Source: an uncultured Phascolarctobacterium sp. (GTDB lineage: Bacteria > Bacillota > Negativicutes > Acidaminococcales > Acidaminococcaceae). Taken from it: 6,652 nt of DNA. Both the position numbers and the translations under genes were made by a program. Within the stretch, counting starts at the first letter, position 1; the number at the start of each line of letters is the position of its first letter. Below the pieces are notes generated by a model. It had not been told where the DNA came from and ran no database searches. It saw only the letters and a list, made by a program, of their open reading frames with translations. Location of the stretch: positions 1 to 6,652 of the forward strand of contig CAMFZA010000094.1 in the NCBI GenBank assembly GCA_946002345.1, given 5' to 3'. Shown here piece after piece: positions 5,960 to 6,652 of this stretch.

Positions 5960-6021
5960 GGACAACCTCTTTCTTTAGATTCTTATAATGAAAAATATTT
6001 TAGCACAAATTCAGACATTAT

Positions 6022-6030
6022 ATTATAACA
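6022..6030 (-). promoter_or_regulatory. Extended -10 promoter of the ABC-F gene
   Basis: The minus strand reads TGTTATAAT (6030-6022), a perfect TATAAT with the TGn extension. This can compensate for the absence of a good -35 box at the usual distance. The start predicted near 6015 leaves a leader of about 55 nt, too short for the upstream-ORF attenuators found before many resistance ABC-F genes. Confidence 0.5.
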
Positions 6031-6036
6031 TATGCT

Positions 6037-6055
6037 CCACCTCTTTGAGAAGTGG
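6037..6055. promoter_or_regulatory. Short inverted repeat in the divergent ABC-F / YhcH promoter region
   Basis: CCAC (6037-6040) and GTGG (6052-6055) flank TCT/AGA (6042-6044 and 6048-6050) with one mismatch between the two helices and a TTG centre. It lies between the two divergent promoters, just upstream of both, which is a position that suits a shared operator. It is short enough to be chance. Confidence 0.3.
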
Positions 6056-6066
6056 CTCTTAGTGCG

Positions 6067-6095
6067 TTGTCAACCGCAAATTACTCTGCTATAAT
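6067..6095 (+). promoter_or_regulatory. Near-consensus promoter of the YhcH-family gene
   Basis: TTGTCA (6067-6072, 5 of 6) is followed after exactly 17 nt by a perfect TATAAT (6090-6095). The -10 also carries the TGn extension (TGCTATAAT). This is the best-matching sigma70-type promoter in the window and predicts high basal transcription unless repressed. The start near 6102 gives a short leader containing AAGGAGG. Confidence 0.8.
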
Positions 6096-6127
6096 GGACT
6101 TAGATAAAAATGTAAGGAGGCTTCTTT

Positions 6128-6604
6128 ATGCTTACTGGTAATAAACAAGATATTTACAAGCTTTTGCCCTTTGTGAGCCCGCGTCTGGCCCAGGCTCTGG
6201 CCTATATTGCGGCTACTGATTTTAGTCAAATTCCTAACGGTGAATACGAGATAGATGGTCGCAAGGTTTTTGCCCGTGTGAACACCTATGACACCGAGCC
6301 CAAGGCACAGCGCCGTGCGGAAAAGCACAACCAATATATTGATGTACAGTATGTGGCTCAGGGCAGCGAAACAGTGTGGTACACTCCCCTGACCAGCGAA
6401 AATGTGGAAACAGAAAATCTGGCCAAGGAAAATGATGTTATTTTCTATGCTGACCCTAAGGAAAAGAACTGCGTGGTGCTCCAAGCCGGGGACTTTGCCA
6501 TCTTCTTCCCCTGGGAGCTCCATCGTCCCAATTGCGCCAATGGCTGCTGCGGCGAAGGCGCCATCAGCCATGTGCAAAAGATTGTGGTGAATGTGGAGGT
6601 CTAA
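6128..6604 (+). CDS. YhcH/YjgK/YiaL family (DUF386) beta-barrel protein
   Basis: This 158-residue protein has a full-length match to the small cupin-like YhcH/YjgK/YiaL family. Members often sit in sugar operons, notably sialic acid and uronate catabolism, and are thought to handle a sugar intermediate, perhaps as an anomerase or isomerase. Diagnostic stretches are AEKHNQYIDVQYVAQGSETV (64-83), with Glu65, His67 and Asp72 as likely metal or ligand residues, then AGDFAIFFPWELHRPNC (120-136) with His132, and the closing VQKIVVNVEV. The ATG at 6128 has a textbook AAGGAGG (6114-6120) 7 nt upstream. It stands alone: no sugar kinase, lyase, epimerase or transporter is visible beside it, so its substrate cannot be inferred from context. 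No clear terminator appears in the 48 bases left after the stop. Confidence 0.93.
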   Translation: MLTGNKQDIYKLLPFVSPRLAQALAYIAATDFSQIPNGEYEIDGRKVFARVNTYDTEPKAQRRAEKHNQYIDVQYVAQGSETVWYTPLTSENVETENLAKENDVIFYADPKEKNCVVLQAGDFAIFFPWELHRPNCANGCCGEGAISHVQKIVVNVEV

Positions 6605-6652
6605 GCACAGCCTCAGGAAAAATAGCAACTGTTTGCGAAAAAACTGGTGAGA

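Noticed and set aside
5960..5965. TTG at 5965 as start of the ABC-F protein, two codons longer
   Set aside because: The AGAGG ribosome site abuts the TTG directly, leaving no spacing, while ATG 5959 has the normal 6-nt gap.
6089..6628. Minus-strand frame of 179 codons opposite the YhcH-family gene
   Set aside because: It is a shadow of a conserved protein. The opposite frame has a clear promoter, ribosome site and family motifs.

Overview
The window is a stretch of bacterial chromosome of moderate base composition. Its purine-rich Shine-Dalgarno sites, sigma70-type promoters, family 3 binding lipoproteins and YfmM-like ABC-F protein suggest a Firmicutes-type organism in the broad sense. The Negativicutes are a plausible home, but that is an impression and not a proven placement. 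Nothing marks the window as phage, plasmid or transposon.

Layout. Bases 1-3125, on the minus strand, hold a polar amino acid ABC importer read right to left. The order is lipoprotein binding protein B (3125-2340), a closely related lipoprotein binding protein A (2220-1444), a HisM/GlnP-type permease (1378-722) and a GlnQ-type ATPase (725 to the window edge). Permease and ATPase overlap in an ATGA. A 9-bp hairpin and a possible second promoter lie between the two binding-protein genes, so their levels may be set separately.

Bases 3126-3606 contain no protein gene but are not empty. They hold the promoter of binding protein B, an AT-rich perfect palindrome, a strong candidate for an independent structured RNA of about 250 nt on the minus strand with its own TTGCAA-17-TATAAT promoter, and a promoter for the next gene on the plus strand.

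Bases 3607-4221 (+) encode a small stand-alone HD-GYP-like protein with two altered signature positions. It ends in a strong 12-bp terminator that overlaps its stop codon. A 99-bp imperfect inverted-repeat element (4295-4393) follows, between this gene and the convergent ABC-F gene.

Bases 4403-5959 (-) encode an ABC-F ATPase (translation factor type, no membrane domain). The 168-bp divergent gap to 6128 carries promoters for both flanking genes. Bases 6128-6604 (+) encode a YhcH/YjgK/YiaL family protein behind a near-consensus promoter. Only 48 uninformative bases follow.

How it fits together: the importer is one functional unit (two receptors, one pore, one motor). The HD-GYP-like, ABC-F and YhcH genes look like separate single-gene transcription units. 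The most promising unexplained element is the candidate RNA at about 3219-3467. The second is the inverted-repeat element at 4295-4393.
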